NCBI RefSeq assembly: GCF_000763495.1
Contig: NZ_CP009576.1
Coordinates: 754,001-818,000 of the forward strand
DNA: 64,000 nucleotides
Direction of reading: 5' to 3'
Origin: Listeria ivanovii subsp. londoniensis
GTDB taxonomy: Bacteria; Bacillota; Bacilli; Lactobacillales; Listeriaceae
A model generated the notes under the pieces. The model was given only the letters and a program-made list of their open reading frames with translations, made no database searches and was not told where the DNA came from. This document shows, in pieces, positions 25,113 to 34,926 of this stretch. Made by a program: the position numbers and the translations under genes. How positions within the stretch are numbered: position 1 is the stretch's first letter; the number at the start of each line of letters is the position of its first letter.

Positions 25113-25466
25113 TTGAAAGTTAAAAATTTGAATAGCGTTATCGCTGAATCATTAAAAGCATATACAAAAGATGTTGAAAAAGATCTGGAAGTAGTTCAAA
25201 AAAAGGTTGTTAGCGACGGTGTGCGAAAGATAAAACAAAAAAGTCCAGTTCTAAAAGGGACATATGCTTCTGGCTGGAAAATGAAAAAAGTGGCTAATGG
25301 TTATGTTATCTACAATGCGAAAAGACCTGGACTAACACATCTCTTAGAAAATGGTCATGCTAAACGTGGTGGTGGTCGAGTGAAAGGTATTAAACACATA
25401 GAACCTGTAGAACAAGAAATTATCAAAGATTATTTAGCAGAGACGGAGAGGGTGCTTAAAAAATGA
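25113..25466 (+). CDS. HK97 gp10-like tail completion protein
   Basis: 117 residues from TTG 25113. KSPVLKGTYASGWKMKK then THLLENGHAKRGGGRVKG is the diagnostic HK97-gp10_like pattern. It joins tail and head during assembly. It overlaps the next gene by 4 bases. Confidence 0.88.
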   Translation: MKVKNLNSVIAESLKAYTKDVEKDLEVVQKKVVSDGVRKIKQKSPVLKGTYASGWKMKKVANGYVIYNAKRPGLTHLLENGHAKRGGGRVKGIKHIEPVEQEIIKDYLAETERVLKK

Positions 25467-25786
25467 ATTTAAAAGAAATATTAGATAGCACTGAAATACC
25501 AGTTGCGTATGATCATTTCACAGAAACAAGTGAAACACCTATCCCCTCTCTGCCTTTTATAACTTATGTAGAAGGAGATAGTGACAACTCGATGGCAGAC
25601 AATAGCGTTTGGAAAATCATCAATGACTATACTATTGAACTCTACACAGAATTTAAAGCAATAGACATAGAACGAAAATTAGAAAATGTTTTATTGGCTA
25701 ACAAACTGCCTTTTAACTCTTCAACTACAGAGTGGATTGAGAGCGAAAAAATGTTTGTAAAATATTATTATGTGAGGATGATTTAA
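25463..25786 (+). CDS. Tail terminator-like minor protein
   Basis: 107 residues. FITYVEGDSDNSMADNSVW and YTIELYTEFKAIDIERKLE are typical of the small tail protein (DUF3168/gp17-like) that caps the tail tube. Assigned mainly by order: gp10-like, terminator, major tail protein. Confidence 0.7.
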   Translation: MNLKEILDSTEIPVAYDHFTETSETPIPSLPFITYVEGDSDNSMADNSVWKIINDYTIELYTEFKAIDIERKLENVLLANKLPFNSSTTEWIESEKMFVKYYYVRMI

Positions 25787-26365
25787 ATGGAAGGACAAGA
25801 AAATAAAGTATTGTTTGGACTTGAAAATGTACATTATGCAACATACAGTGAAACTGATGGAGTAATCACATACGATACTCCTAAACCATTGCCGGGTGGA
25901 GTAGAAATTTCCGTGGAACCGCAAGGAGATATGATTAAATTTTATGCGGACAACATTGTTTATTATCAAGCACCGAATAATCAAGGTTACGAAGGAACGT
26001 TGACAATTGCAAGTATTCCCGAAGGTTTCGCAACAGACTGCTTAGGGGAAGAACTGGACACGGTTGATGGTGTACTTACCGAAAAATCGGATGCTAAACC
26101 GAAACCATTCGCTTTGTTATTTGAATTTGATGGTGATGTAAAATCAGTTCGTCAAGTTCTGTACAATTGTACTGCTAGCAGACCGACAGTTGCTTCTTCT
26201 ACAAAAACTGATTCTGTAGAACCTAACACGAATGAGCTTTCATTTTCAGCAGGACCACGCGCAACAGATAAAGCAGTTAAAACAAAAACAGCGGCGGGAG
26301 TACCTGATGAAATTTACAACAATTGGTATAAAGCAGTTTATGAAAAAACACCAGCGGGAGCCTAG
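25787..26365 (+). CDS. Major tail tube protein
   Basis: 192 residues of the phi13/TP901-1 type (NKVLFGLENVHYATYSE...GGVEISVEPQGD, then LSFSAGPRATDKAVKTK). It polymerises into the tail tube. It lies directly before the tail chaperone gene. A strong hairpin with T-run begins at its stop codon, which would lower downstream expression compared with this abundant protein. Confidence 0.9.
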   Translation: MEGQENKVLFGLENVHYATYSETDGVITYDTPKPLPGGVEISVEPQGDMIKFYADNIVYYQAPNNQGYEGTLTIASIPEGFATDCLGEELDTVDGVLTEKSDAKPKPFALLFEFDGDVKSVRQVLYNCTASRPTVASSTKTDSVEPNTNELSFSAGPRATDKAVKTKTAAGVPDEIYNNWYKAVYEKTPAGA

Positions 26366-26387
26366 AATTTTTCTAGGTTCTTTTTTT
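26361..26387 (+). terminator. Attenuating terminator after major tail gene
   Basis: CCTAGAA (26361-26367) pairs with TTCTAGG (26371-26377) around TTT and is followed by a seven-T run. It is inside the late operon, so it probably acts as a partial terminator. Confidence 0.7.
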
Positions 26388-26407
26388 AATATTTAGGAGG
26401 ATGAGAA

Positions 26408-26764
26408 ATGGAAAAAACAATAGAAGTTGATGGTAAGAAAATCCCGCTTAAAAGCACTGGGGCAACTGTACTTAGATATAAACAGCAATTCGGTAAAGAT
26501 TATTTTGGTGAATTATTGAAAATGACAAAAGCTATTGAGCCAATGAAGAAAAATAAAAAAATGACCAATTTAGCGGATAGTGATTTATCACTTCTGGATT
26601 TTGAGGTCCTTTATAATTTCATCTGGGTTCTTGCTAAAACTGCTAATCCCAATATTCCGGAACCGCTAGAATGGTTGGATGGATTCGACTCATTCCCAAT
26701 CGTGGATATCATGCCCGATATTGAGGACCTTCTTGCTGCAAGTATTCAAACGAAAAAAAAGTAA
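26408..26764 (+). CDS. Tail assembly chaperone, short form (gpG-like)
   Basis: 118 residues, helical, between major tail and tape measure genes, the fixed site of gpG/gpGT chaperones. AGGAGG precedes the ATG. The last codons run over eight A residues followed by G (26753-26761), a -1 slippery site next to the stop, giving the longer form listed separately. Confidence 0.85.
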   Translation: MEKTIEVDGKKIPLKSTGATVLRYKQQFGKDYFGELLKMTKAIEPMKKNKKMTNLADSDLSLLDFEVLYNFIWVLAKTANPNIPEPLEWLDGFDSFPIVDIMPDIEDLLAASIQTKKK

Positions 26765-26973
26765 CTGATACGTCTCAAAGTGCTAGCGATGAACCGCTGA
26801 CTGCTGAGTCGTTTTTTTATATTTGTAAGCAAGTTGGATTGACGATTGATGATTTAGAAATAATGACTCTAGGCTCTTGCTTGGATTATTTTGCAGAATT
26901 TGAAGAAGCACAAAATCCGGAGAAAAAGAAAAAAGCTAGAAGAGCATCACAAGCAGACTTCGATGCATTTTAG
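26408..26973 (+). CDS. Tail assembly chaperone, frameshifted long form (gpGT-like)
   Basis: A -1 shift on the A-run at 26753-26760 continues translation from GTA at 26761 to TAG at 26971-26973, adding 70 residues (SFFYICKQVGLTIDDLEIM and a basic end KKKKARRASQADFDAF). This downstream frame has no start codon of its own. In lambda the long form recruits tape measure protein; the same layout is known in most siphophages. Confidence 0.85.
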
Positions 26974-26987
26974 GAGGTGGAAATAAA

Positions 26988-29900
26988 TTGGCAAAAGGTA
27001 GAATACAAGGTATTACTATTGAACTCGATGGTGATACAAAGGGATTAAATAGCGCTCTTAAAAGTGTCAACAGTCAATCAACTAAATTGACAAGTGAGCT
27101 AAAAGATGTTGAAAAACTATTGAAGTTTAATCCCGGAAATGTTGAAGCTCTTGCGCAAAAACAACAGTTATTGACGAAGCAAATAGAGACAACTACGCAG
27201 AAATTAGACCAATTACGACAAGCAGAAAGTCAAGTTGAAGCGCAATTTAACAGCGGTGAAATTGGAGAAGAACAGTATAGAGCTTTCAGACGTGAGATAG
27301 AATATACAGAAGGCGCTTTAAACGGGTACAAAGGTCAGTTAAACAATGCGCAACTAGAGCAAGAAAAGTTAGGTCAAAATACAAAACGCATTAACACACT
27401 GTTTGAAGCGACAGGTTCCAGCGTAGATGATTTTGCTGACATTTTAGGTGGTCGTTTGACAAATGCAATAAGAAATGGTACAGCGACATCTGACCAGCTC
27501 GAACAAGCAATCAATAAAATTGGACGCGCGGCGTTAGGCACTGATGTAGATGTGGGTAAAATGAAAAATGCGTTGGATACAGTAGATGATGGAAAAAGTA
27601 TTCAAAATGTAAAAACAGATTTAAAAGGTTTATCGACAGAAAGTAATGAGACTGGCGAAGCCCTCGAAGGCATGAGTAAGAAAATGGACACTGGAATACT
27701 GTTGGAAGGAGCCGAAGCAGTTCAAGGCGTTACAGATAAGGTAATTGAGCTTGGGAAAGCTTCATTTGACAGTGCTTTAGATGCAGATGCTGCAACAGGA
27801 AAATTTAACAAAAATTTTGGTCTGGTTGGTAACGAAGCAAAGAAAACTAAAGATACAATTGTAGATTTTTACAATACTGGTTTAGTTGACTCGTACGAAG
27901 AAGCCGGCGAAGCGCTGACTCAAACGAAAAGACAATTGAATGACCTCAATGCAACAGATTTAGAAAGTGTGACAGAAAAAGCACTTGCATTTTCTAAGAC
28001 ATTCGATTCTGATATGAACGAAACTTTGCGCGGCGCTAATGCTTTGATGGAAACCTACGGGCTGTCCGCTGAACAATCATTTGATTTAATGACTGTGGGA
28101 GCGCAAAACGGACTCAATAAAACGGACGAATTGGGGGACAATCTAGCAGAATATTCCGGGCAGTTCAAGCAAAACGGCTATAGCGCACAAGGGATGTTCG
28201 AAACTTTAGAGGCTGGCTTGGATTCAGGCGCTTATAATTTAGACAAGGTTAATGATTTAGTAAAAGAATTTGGGATTCGTGTGTCAGATGACTCGATAGA
28301 AAAAGCTGTCGAAGGTCTGGGCGGAAAGTGGAAAACCATGTATGCGGACATGAAAAAGGATGGCTACGATAACAATGAAATTTTCGCTAATTTGGCTACT
28401 GAAATAAATAAAGTTGGAGATGAACAAGAAAGGGCATCTATTGTATCAGCAATATTTGGGTCTCTCGGAGAAGACAATACTGTAAAAGTTTTAACTGCGA
28501 TGGGCGATTTAAATGGTGAGCTAGGTGCAGTACAAGGGAAATATGATGATGTAAAAGGCGCATCAGAAAAATTGACAGAGACAAATAGCAAACAAGACTT
28601 AACTAAAATGTGGCATGAATTACAAACGGCACTCGCGCCAATAGGAGAATATTTATTGGAACTAGCTAATACAATAGTCCCGAAAGTTGTAAGTGTAATT
28701 AAAGATTTAAAAAAATGGTTTGATGAATTAAGCCCGTTTTCGAAGAAAGTCATGGAATTTGTAGGAATAATGACAGGGGTGTTTACAGTTATTATGTCAA
28801 TTGTATCTGCATTGGCTCCAGTAATTGCTGCGTTTGTAATATTAGGAAGCGTTGTGGGTACTGTGATTGCCGTCATTGCTGCAATAGCCGCAGCAATAGC
28901 CGCCGTCATTCTAATTATAAAAAACTGGGGCGCTATTGTCGATTGGTTGAAAGGCGTTTGGGAAACGATAGCAGACTTTTTCAGTGATTTATGGGAAAAT
29001 GTTAAGCAAATTTTTTCAGATGCATGGGAAGGAATAAAAGAATGGCTTATGGACCTTTTCATTGCGTGGGCTAAATGGAATTATGATATTTGGAACGGTA
29101 TTGTTGAGTTTTTCGCAAACATTTGGAATGGATTAAAAGAAAAATGGATGGAGTTCTGGGACCCGATTATTGAGTGGTTTAAAGAAAAATGGGAATTAAT
29201 AAAAACGACTGCTTCGGAAGTTTGGCAATCTATTGTGGATACTATCGTTACCGTTTGGGACGGGTTAATGACTTTCTTAGACCCGATTATTAGTCTAATT
29301 ACTACTCTAATCGAAGGGGCTTGGTTAACAATTGTTGCGGTGACTCAAATAGCTTGGGGAGCATTCGAAACATTTATAATAGAGCCTTTGAAAAATGTAT
29401 GGAAATGGGTTCAGGATATATTTAAAAAAATAGTGAATTGGATAAAAGAGAAATGGGAACAAGTAAAACTCATTACAAAAGTTGCCTGGTTACTATTTAA
29501 GAAATATATGATTGACCCTGTGGTTGCGGCTTATAACTATGTTAGACAAAAATTTACTGATTTAGCAAATTGGATAAAAGAAAAATGGGAGTTTGCTAAA
29601 GCTATTACAAAAGCTGCATGGGCAGCGTTGAAACAAAGAATGATTGACCCAGTTGTCGAAGCATACAACAAAGTCAGAGAGAAAATTAGTAACTTAGTTT
29701 CTTCTATTAAAGAAAAATTTGATGACGCAAAAAGGGCTGTTAAAGAAAAATTTGATGCAATAAAAAAATCAATCATTGATCCGATTGAAAAAGCAAAAGA
29801 CAGTGTAAAAAAAATTATTGATAAAATTAAAGGATTTTTCAAAAACTTGATCTTAAAAATTCCTAAACCATCCATGCCCGACTTACCACATTTCAGTTTA

Positions 29901-30269
29901 AAAACAAGCACAAAAAAGGTCTTCGGCAAAGAGATAAAATTCCCGTCAGGCATAGATGTAGATTGGTACGCAAAAGGTGGAATTTTAACAAAACCTACCA
30001 TGTTTGGCATGAATGGAAGCTCTGCGATGGTCGGCGGAGAAGCTGGGAAAGAAGCTGTGTTGCCGTTGAATGCAAAAAATTTAGGCACGATAGGTAAAAT
30101 GATTGCTGACACAATGCCGCAAAGTGGTGGAGACACATACGATTTGACTATCAATGTGAATGGCAATGTGGACAAGTCAATGATTAATTTAATGAAGAAA
30201 GAAATGCAAAAAATTCTTGTTGAACAAACGAGACGGAAAGATAGTAGCATGGGGGGTGTGACAATATGA
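26988..30269 (+). CDS. Tail tape measure protein
   Basis: 1093 residues, the largest phage gene. Residues 1-130 are coiled coil (LNSALKSVNSQSTKLTSEL), the middle is TP901-type tape measure, residues about 595-650 are a hydrophobic block of probable membrane-inserting helices, and 660-900 contain Trp-rich repeats (WxxIxxxVKxxW). The ending GGEAGKEAVLPLN is conserved in Listeria and Lactococcus tape measures. It sets tail length and enters the membrane at DNA injection. Confidence 0.95.
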   Translation: MAKGRIQGITIELDGDTKGLNSALKSVNSQSTKLTSELKDVEKLLKFNPGNVEALAQKQQLLTKQIETTTQKLDQLRQAESQVEAQFNSGEIGEEQYRAFRREIEYTEGALNGYKGQLNNAQLEQEKLGQNTKRINTLFEATGSSVDDFADILGGRLTNAIRNGTATSDQLEQAINKIGRAALGTDVDVGKMKNALDTVDDGKSIQNVKTDLKGLSTESNETGEALEGMSKKMDTGILLEGAEAVQGVTDKVIELGKASFDSALDADAATGKFNKNFGLVGNEAKKTKDTIVDFYNTGLVDSYEEAGEALTQTKRQLNDLNATDLESVTEKALAFSKTFDSDMNETLRGANALMETYGLSAEQSFDLMTVGAQNGLNKTDELGDNLAEYSGQFKQNGYSAQGMFETLEAGLDSGAYNLDKVNDLVKEFGIRVSDDSIEKAVEGLGGKWKTMYADMKKDGYDNNEIFANLATEINKVGDEQERASIVSAIFGSLGEDNTVKVLTAMGDLNGELGAVQGKYDDVKGASEKLTETNSKQDLTKMWHELQTALAPIGEYLLELANTIVPKVVSVIKDLKKWFDELSPFSKKVMEFVGIMTGVFTVIMSIVSALAPVIAAFVILGSVVGTVIAVIAAIAAAIAAVILIIKNWGAIVDWLKGVWETIADFFSDLWENVKQIFSDAWEGIKEWLMDLFIAWAKWNYDIWNGIVEFFANIWNGLKEKWMEFWDPIIEWFKEKWELIKTTASEVWQSIVDTIVTVWDGLMTFLDPIISLITTLIEGAWLTIVAVTQIAWGAFETFIIEPLKNVWKWVQDIFKKIVNWIKEKWEQVKLITKVAWLLFKKYMIDPVVAAYNYVRQKFTDLANWIKEKWEFAKAITKAAWAALKQRMIDPVVEAYNKVREKISNLVSSIKEKFDDAKRAVKEKFDAIKKSIIDPIEKAKDSVKKIIDKIKGFFKNLILKIPKPSMPDLPHFSLKTSTKKVFGKEIKFPSGIDVDWYAKGGILTKPTMFGMNGSSAMVGGEAGKEAVLPLNAKNLGTIGKMIADTMPQSGGDTYDLTINVNGNVDKSMINLMKKEMQKILVEQTRRKDSSMGGVTI

Positions 30270-31006
30270 GGAATGGAGAGTTTATTTTTAACGGTGTAAA
30301 TTTTTATGAAAATAATGTATACATTCAAGAACGACCGGAAATTCCGCGAGCTGAAAGGAATGAAACACTTGTAGATATTCCGGGAAGATTCGTTCCACTG
30401 ACGAATTGGGACGGGACATACTTACCTGTCGAATTTACATTATCGTTATTTTTGAAAGCACAAAATACAGAAACTGCTATTGATGAATATTATCAAATTA
30501 CTTCTAAATTGCAAGATTCTGTGAATCATCTAGCAAAATTCTATTTTGATGAAAACTATTATTATTCTGTAAAATTCACAGAAATAACTTTATCATATCA
30601 AACAAGCTATATCGAAGGTGTCCCTTTCACAGTGAAAGTCACATGCTCGCCTTTAAAAAATGATTTGTCAGGTATCTATCCTACCGTAATTGAAAACGGG
30701 GCTAAAATTTATAAAATGAATTCTTCCATTTCTCAACCGCTCATTGAGTTTTCAGGTTCGGGAGATATTACTATTAATGTGAACGGTAATGAATTTGTAT
30801 TTAAAGATTTACTACAAGGAGATTATGGAATAGACAGTGAAGTGCGAGAAGTTTATCAAGTGATAGATAGCGCTTATGTATCGATAAATAATAAATATTA
30901 TAGCAAAAACATATTTCCGTTTTTTGATTTAGAAGAAAATACGATTTCTTGGAGCGGAAATGTTTCGAAAGTGCAGGTGACGACTCGATGGGCGAGCGTA
31001 ATTTAA
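30266..31006 (+). CDS. Distal tail protein (Dit)
   Basis: 246 residues, 4-base overlap with the tape measure gene. The N-terminal half fits the Dit ring domain (FIFNGVNFYENNVYIQERPEIPR) and the C-terminal half is a galectin-like beta domain (KMNSSISQPLIEFSGSG, then TISWSGNVSKV). It forms the hub joining tail tube and baseplate. Confidence 0.85.
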   Translation: MRNGEFIFNGVNFYENNVYIQERPEIPRAERNETLVDIPGRFVPLTNWDGTYLPVEFTLSLFLKAQNTETAIDEYYQITSKLQDSVNHLAKFYFDENYYYSVKFTEITLSYQTSYIEGVPFTVKVTCSPLKNDLSGIYPTVIENGAKIYKMNSSISQPLIEFSGSGDITINVNGNEFVFKDLLQGDYGIDSEVREVYQVIDSAYVSINNKYYSKNIFPFFDLEENTISWSGNVSKVQVTTRWASVI

Positions 31007-33129
31007 ATATTCCGCTTCTGTACGAAGTAAATGAAACAGAGTTCCTTCACAGTGGAATTTGTTCGTTGTCGGAAACTGTGCGTTGTGAGGTTCATGAGGT
31101 CATGAATGCAGAGTTTGAACTTGAACTAGAATATCCTGTAAACGGTTCTCAGGCGCACGAATTGATAAACGGACGTTATATTTCTGCATTTGTTGATTCG
31201 CAGAGAGGTTATAATCCTTTTGAAATAGACACGGTGGAAAAGAGTTTGTTTGCTGATACATTCATTATTAAAGCGTCACATCAAACAAATAAATTAAGAA
31301 AAAAAATGGTCAAAGAATTCAAAGTAGAGAAAGTTTCGTGTGGAACTGCGATGAATAGATTGAAAGACTCGTTACTTGAACCTACAAACATTGAATTTTA
31401 TTCAGATATTTCTACATTGAATAGTACATTTTTGCGTTTTAAAAATGCATTATCGTGCATAGGCGGCGTGGAAGGCTCTATTTTAGATACATGGCGCGGT
31501 GAAATTGAAAGAACAACAAACAAAATTTCAATGTTGAAAAAAAGAGGGACAGACAGCGGTGTTGTGATTGCATATAGAAAGAATATGACAGGTTTGAACA
31601 TAAATACTGATACGCTTGATATGGTAAACGCAATCATGCCTTACGCAATTAAAACAGTGAACGACTCAGATACAGTTATTTCTTTGTTAGAGAGTTATAT
31701 TTACTCTCCTAATTACAAAATGGGGGATGAGATAAACGCCGTTGAAATTGATTATTCCTCTGATGAAAATGTAGTTGATGAAATCACACTTCGGAATGCA
31801 GCTAAAAATTATTTTTCTAGTAATACTATTAGTGAGCCTAAATTAGATTTAGAAATAAGCTTTCAAGATTTAGGACAAACAGAAGAGTATAAAATGTTTC
31901 AAAATATGAATAGAATATTTATCGGTGATACATTATCTGTATTTCATACTGAGTTAAATATAGAAGCAACTGCACGCATGGTAGAGTTCACGATGGACAG
32001 CTTGAGAGGTAAATATATTACTTGCGTTGTCGGTTCTGTCAAAAGTGACTTAAAATCAACTATGACCGCAGGAATGGCAACGTTGGACGAAATAGAAGCT
32101 GGCGATAATCGAATGCAAGAATATGTTGACGATTTGACAAATCAGATTACTGGAAATCAGGGCGGTAATCTAGTCATTCGCCCTCCTGAAAAACCGGCGG
32201 AATTACTGATAATGGATACGGATAATGTTGGCACGGCAGTAAATTTGTGGCGATTTAATCAAATGGGTCTTGGACATTCAAAGACTGGTTATAATGGAAA
32301 ATACACGATTGGTCTGACACAAGACGGAAAAATAGTAGCTGATCTAATTGCAACTGGAACCCTCCGAGCAATCGACATTGAAGGTGTAACCATCACAGGT
32401 TCGAGCGGATATTTCGATGTTTTATATTCTAGTTTTCTACCGGGACTCCCTGCGCCTCAGTATCGCGAAGAGTTGCAAATGGGTGGCGGCACAGGCTTTA
32501 ACTTAACTACACAGTCAACAAGTAAAGCTTATCCTGCAATGCAAGTCAGACTGAACACGAACGGCGATTTAGGGCTTGCTATTGAAGCGGTCAACGAAAA
32601 TACAGGAGCAGTAGATGCGGATAGAGTTGTTCGACTATCTCCTTTCGCGGGTATCGAAACGCCTTTACTTCAAAGTGACGGCTGGTGTTGTATCGGCGCT
32701 AATCCTGACGGCAAAACAGCTTCAATTGACCGCTACACGTGGGTTTCTGGTGGAGGTCCTCAACTACGTTACGTGCCACATCGAGCTAGTAATTTTGAGA
32801 CTGCTAGTTCAGAAGAATATAAGAAAAACATACGAAAAGTGAAGAAAACCGCTTTTGGTAAAACTGCTAAGCAAGTTATTACTGAAACGGACGTTTATAC
32901 GTATTCACATATCGCAGATAAAACTAATGAGAAAAAAATCGGTTTTATTGCGGAACAAGCTTCTGATTCATTGACCACAGCGGACGGAAAAGCAATTGAT
33001 TTATATAATTCGGTTGCTTGGCTTTATCAATACGCGAAAGAAAATGAAGCAGAAAAAGAAGCGTTAAAAGCAGAAGTAAAAGAGTTGAAGGACTTAGTAA
33101 ATAAATCAGTAAATGAGGTGAACAAATGA
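30988..33129 (+). CDS. Tail-associated protein with C-terminal S74 chaperone domain
   Basis: 713 residues from ATG 30988, overlapping the Dit gene by 19 bases. Residues 1-350 match the phage tail endopeptidase / Tal-type domain that closes the tail tip. The middle is glycine-rich with beta structure. The end (from SSEEYKKNIRKVKK to the coiled coil EKEALKAEVKELKDLV) is a peptidase S74 intramolecular chaperone, which folds a trimer and then cuts itself off in known phage fibres. Confidence 0.8.
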   Translation: MGERNLNIPLLYEVNETEFLHSGICSLSETVRCEVHEVMNAEFELELEYPVNGSQAHELINGRYISAFVDSQRGYNPFEIDTVEKSLFADTFIIKASHQTNKLRKKMVKEFKVEKVSCGTAMNRLKDSLLEPTNIEFYSDISTLNSTFLRFKNALSCIGGVEGSILDTWRGEIERTTNKISMLKKRGTDSGVVIAYRKNMTGLNINTDTLDMVNAIMPYAIKTVNDSDTVISLLESYIYSPNYKMGDEINAVEIDYSSDENVVDEITLRNAAKNYFSSNTISEPKLDLEISFQDLGQTEEYKMFQNMNRIFIGDTLSVFHTELNIEATARMVEFTMDSLRGKYITCVVGSVKSDLKSTMTAGMATLDEIEAGDNRMQEYVDDLTNQITGNQGGNLVIRPPEKPAELLIMDTDNVGTAVNLWRFNQMGLGHSKTGYNGKYTIGLTQDGKIVADLIATGTLRAIDIEGVTITGSSGYFDVLYSSFLPGLPAPQYREELQMGGGTGFNLTTQSTSKAYPAMQVRLNTNGDLGLAIEAVNENTGAVDADRVVRLSPFAGIETPLLQSDGWCCIGANPDGKTASIDRYTWVSGGGPQLRYVPHRASNFETASSEEYKKNIRKVKKTAFGKTAKQVITETDVYTYSHIADKTNEKKIGFIAEQASDSLTTADGKAIDLYNSVAWLYQYAKENEAEKEALKAEVKELKDLVNKSVNEVNK

Positions 33130-34229
33130 GCAACTTACGAAAAATAAATGCAACGCTAGATTTAAACAGAAAAAGCTGGAGTATTGAACGTATTGAGGCG
33201 GTTCAGGGGGATATTAATTCATTAACAATTGCGGCGCGAATCGTCTTAGACGGTAAAGGAATGAACTTAACTGAGTATACGCCCACGTTTGCGGTAGTTT
33301 TACCGGGAACAAACGAATACGTTATCGACGATTTACATTTTGATACCGGCAGATTGAGCGAAGGATATTTCGAGTACACTTTCGTAAAAGAAGCGTTTTC
33401 CGTTCCGGGCGTATATGATACAGCCCGTTTTATTTTGCAAAAAGCGGATAAAACTGAACTAAGCGGAATGCCTCGCTTCACATATTACGTAGAGAAAGAC
33501 CCGCTTCAAGGTAAAGTTATTGCTGAGAGTTATATAAGTGATTTCGAGCGATTAGAAAGTTTGATTGCTGATGTTGAAACAGAAATTACAGGTTTGCACG
33601 ATGAAGTGACAAGTGAAAGTATGCGGCTAGATAATGAAATAGCTGGACTTGACGCAAAAATTGACACAGAAACGAGCAAACTACAGACAGAAGCGAGTAA
33701 TCTACAAACGCAATTTGACAGTTTTAATCCGTCACAATTTGCACAACAAACGGACTTAAATGCACATGTAAATAATGCGGATATTCACGTAACTTCAGCA
33801 GATAAAACGAATTGGAACGCAAAGGAAACAACAGAAGGCGCACAAGCAAAAGCAGATAAAGCGCTTGATGACGCGAAAACAGATGCTGCAAGTTTGTACG
33901 AGCCGAAAATCACGAAAACGGCATGGACGGTGCCTGTGCTGAATAGCGGATTTTCTATATTAGACAGTAGATTCCCGCCCCTTTACAGATTAAAAGGGTC
34001 TAAATTGCAAATAAAAGGCGCTGTGGGGCGCACATCAGCAAAAGGTGCAATGTTTAACTTGCCCGTCGGATTTCGAACATCAGAGAGAAGAGGCTTTTCA
34101 GTATCTCTCGTATCTTCCGTAGGTGGTAACGTTGGTACAGTATACTTTCAAACAAATGGCGATGTTGAACTTGTTGCCGCATCGCAAGATTCGCCGGTTT
34201 GGGTTGAAGTGTCGTTTGATATTGATTAA
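33126..34229 (+). CDS. Baseplate/receptor-binding protein (BppU-like N-terminus)
   Basis: 367 residues. Residues 1-130 resemble the BppU N-terminal domain (ITLTPEYTPTFAVVLPG-type segment YTPTFAVVLPGTNEYV). A heptad-rich stalk follows (LQTEASNLQTQFDSF), then HVNNADIHVTSADKTNWNAK, a short fibre motif, and a compact beta-rich C-terminal head (about 270-367), the likely cell-wall binding part. Confidence 0.75.
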   Translation: MSNLRKINATLDLNRKSWSIERIEAVQGDINSLTIAARIVLDGKGMNLTEYTPTFAVVLPGTNEYVIDDLHFDTGRLSEGYFEYTFVKEAFSVPGVYDTARFILQKADKTELSGMPRFTYYVEKDPLQGKVIAESYISDFERLESLIADVETEITGLHDEVTSESMRLDNEIAGLDAKIDTETSKLQTEASNLQTQFDSFNPSQFAQQTDLNAHVNNADIHVTSADKTNWNAKETTEGAQAKADKALDDAKTDAASLYEPKITKTAWTVPVLNSGFSILDSRFPPLYRLKGSKLQIKGAVGRTSAKGAMFNLPVGFRTSERRGFSVSLVSSVGGNVGTVYFQTNGDVELVAASQDSPVWVEVSFDID

Positions 34230-34263
34230 GGTTTTTATTTTTTTGAGGCGGTGAGTTAATGAA

Positions 34264-34647
34264 ATGGAACAAGAATTAAAAATTTCGAATGCTGAGTATT
34301 TAAAATTGAACAAACGAATACAAAGCAATGAAAAATATGTCGAGTCGCTAAAAGAAGACTTGCAAGAACACAGCGTAGCAATGAGTAAAATGCAAGCGGA
34401 GCTAGAAGAAGTAAAACACAATCGTGTTTTAAATGAGGATACTCTATCGCTAATGATGGAGAACGCTGTACGTAACGGACTAAGTGATGTGATGAATGAG
34501 ATAAAAGCACAGGACGAACGTATTAGAAAGCTAGAAGTAGACAAGTATAAAACAGCTTATAAATCGTTGTCATGGGCTTCAACTGTCGGCGGTGCCGTAG
34601 TGATTGGCGCTATTGTCACAGCTATCATCAAAGCAATTATTAATTAA
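34264..34647 (+). CDS. XhlA-like membrane-anchored protein
   Basis: 127 residues: a long coiled coil (about 1-95) and one C-terminal transmembrane helix (ASTVGGAVVIGAIVTAIIKAII). This order, just before a holin gene, is that of XhlA-type lysis or tail-tip proteins. Function inferred from layout only. Confidence 0.6.
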   Translation: MEQELKISNAEYLKLNKRIQSNEKYVESLKEDLQEHSVAMSKMQAELEEVKHNRVLNEDTLSLMMENAVRNGLSDVMNEIKAQDERIRKLEVDKYKTAYKSLSWASTVGGAVVIGAIVTAIIKAIIN

Positions 34648-34666
34648 AAAATAAGGAGTGAACAAA

Positions 34667-34924
34667 ATGAAAAATATTAATTGGAAAGTACGATTTAAAA
34701 ACAAAACGTGGGTGATTGCGATGATAGCGGCACTCTTCTTCATTGTACAAGCGGTATTGCTTGTATTTAATGTTACATGGGACTACAACGAGCTGTTACA
34801 GCGTTTAATAACTGTAGTAACTGGTGTGTTTGCTGCATGGGGGCTAATTATCGACCCTACAACAGCAGGAACAGGTGATAGTGAACAGGCGAAGGAATAT
34901 TCTGAACCACGAAAGGATGAGTAA
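34667..34924 (+). CDS. Holin (phi LC3 family)
   Basis: 85 residues from ATG 34667, AAGGAG 9 bases before. KNINWKVRFKNKTWVI and a two-helix membrane hairpin (IAALFFIVQAVLLVF; LITVVTGVFAAWGLI) followed by DPTTAGTGDSEQAKEY are standard phi LC3 holin features. It permeabilises the membrane so that the endolysin encoded next can reach the wall. Confidence 0.92.
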   Translation: MKNINWKVRFKNKTWVIAMIAALFFIVQAVLLVFNVTWDYNELLQRLITVVTGVFAAWGLIIDPTTAGTGDSEQAKEYSEPRKDE

Positions 34925-34926
34925 AA

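Noticed and set aside
26361-26400. Possible programmed frameshift at the end of the major tail gene, as known in phage PSA
   Set aside because: The sequence after the stop is a hairpin plus T-run followed by the ribosome site of the next gene; no alternative frame gives an extra domain.
28364-30328. Two long leftward ORFs under the tape measure gene
   Set aside because: Both are shadows of the tape measure reading frame, without ribosome sites and with mirror-codon composition.
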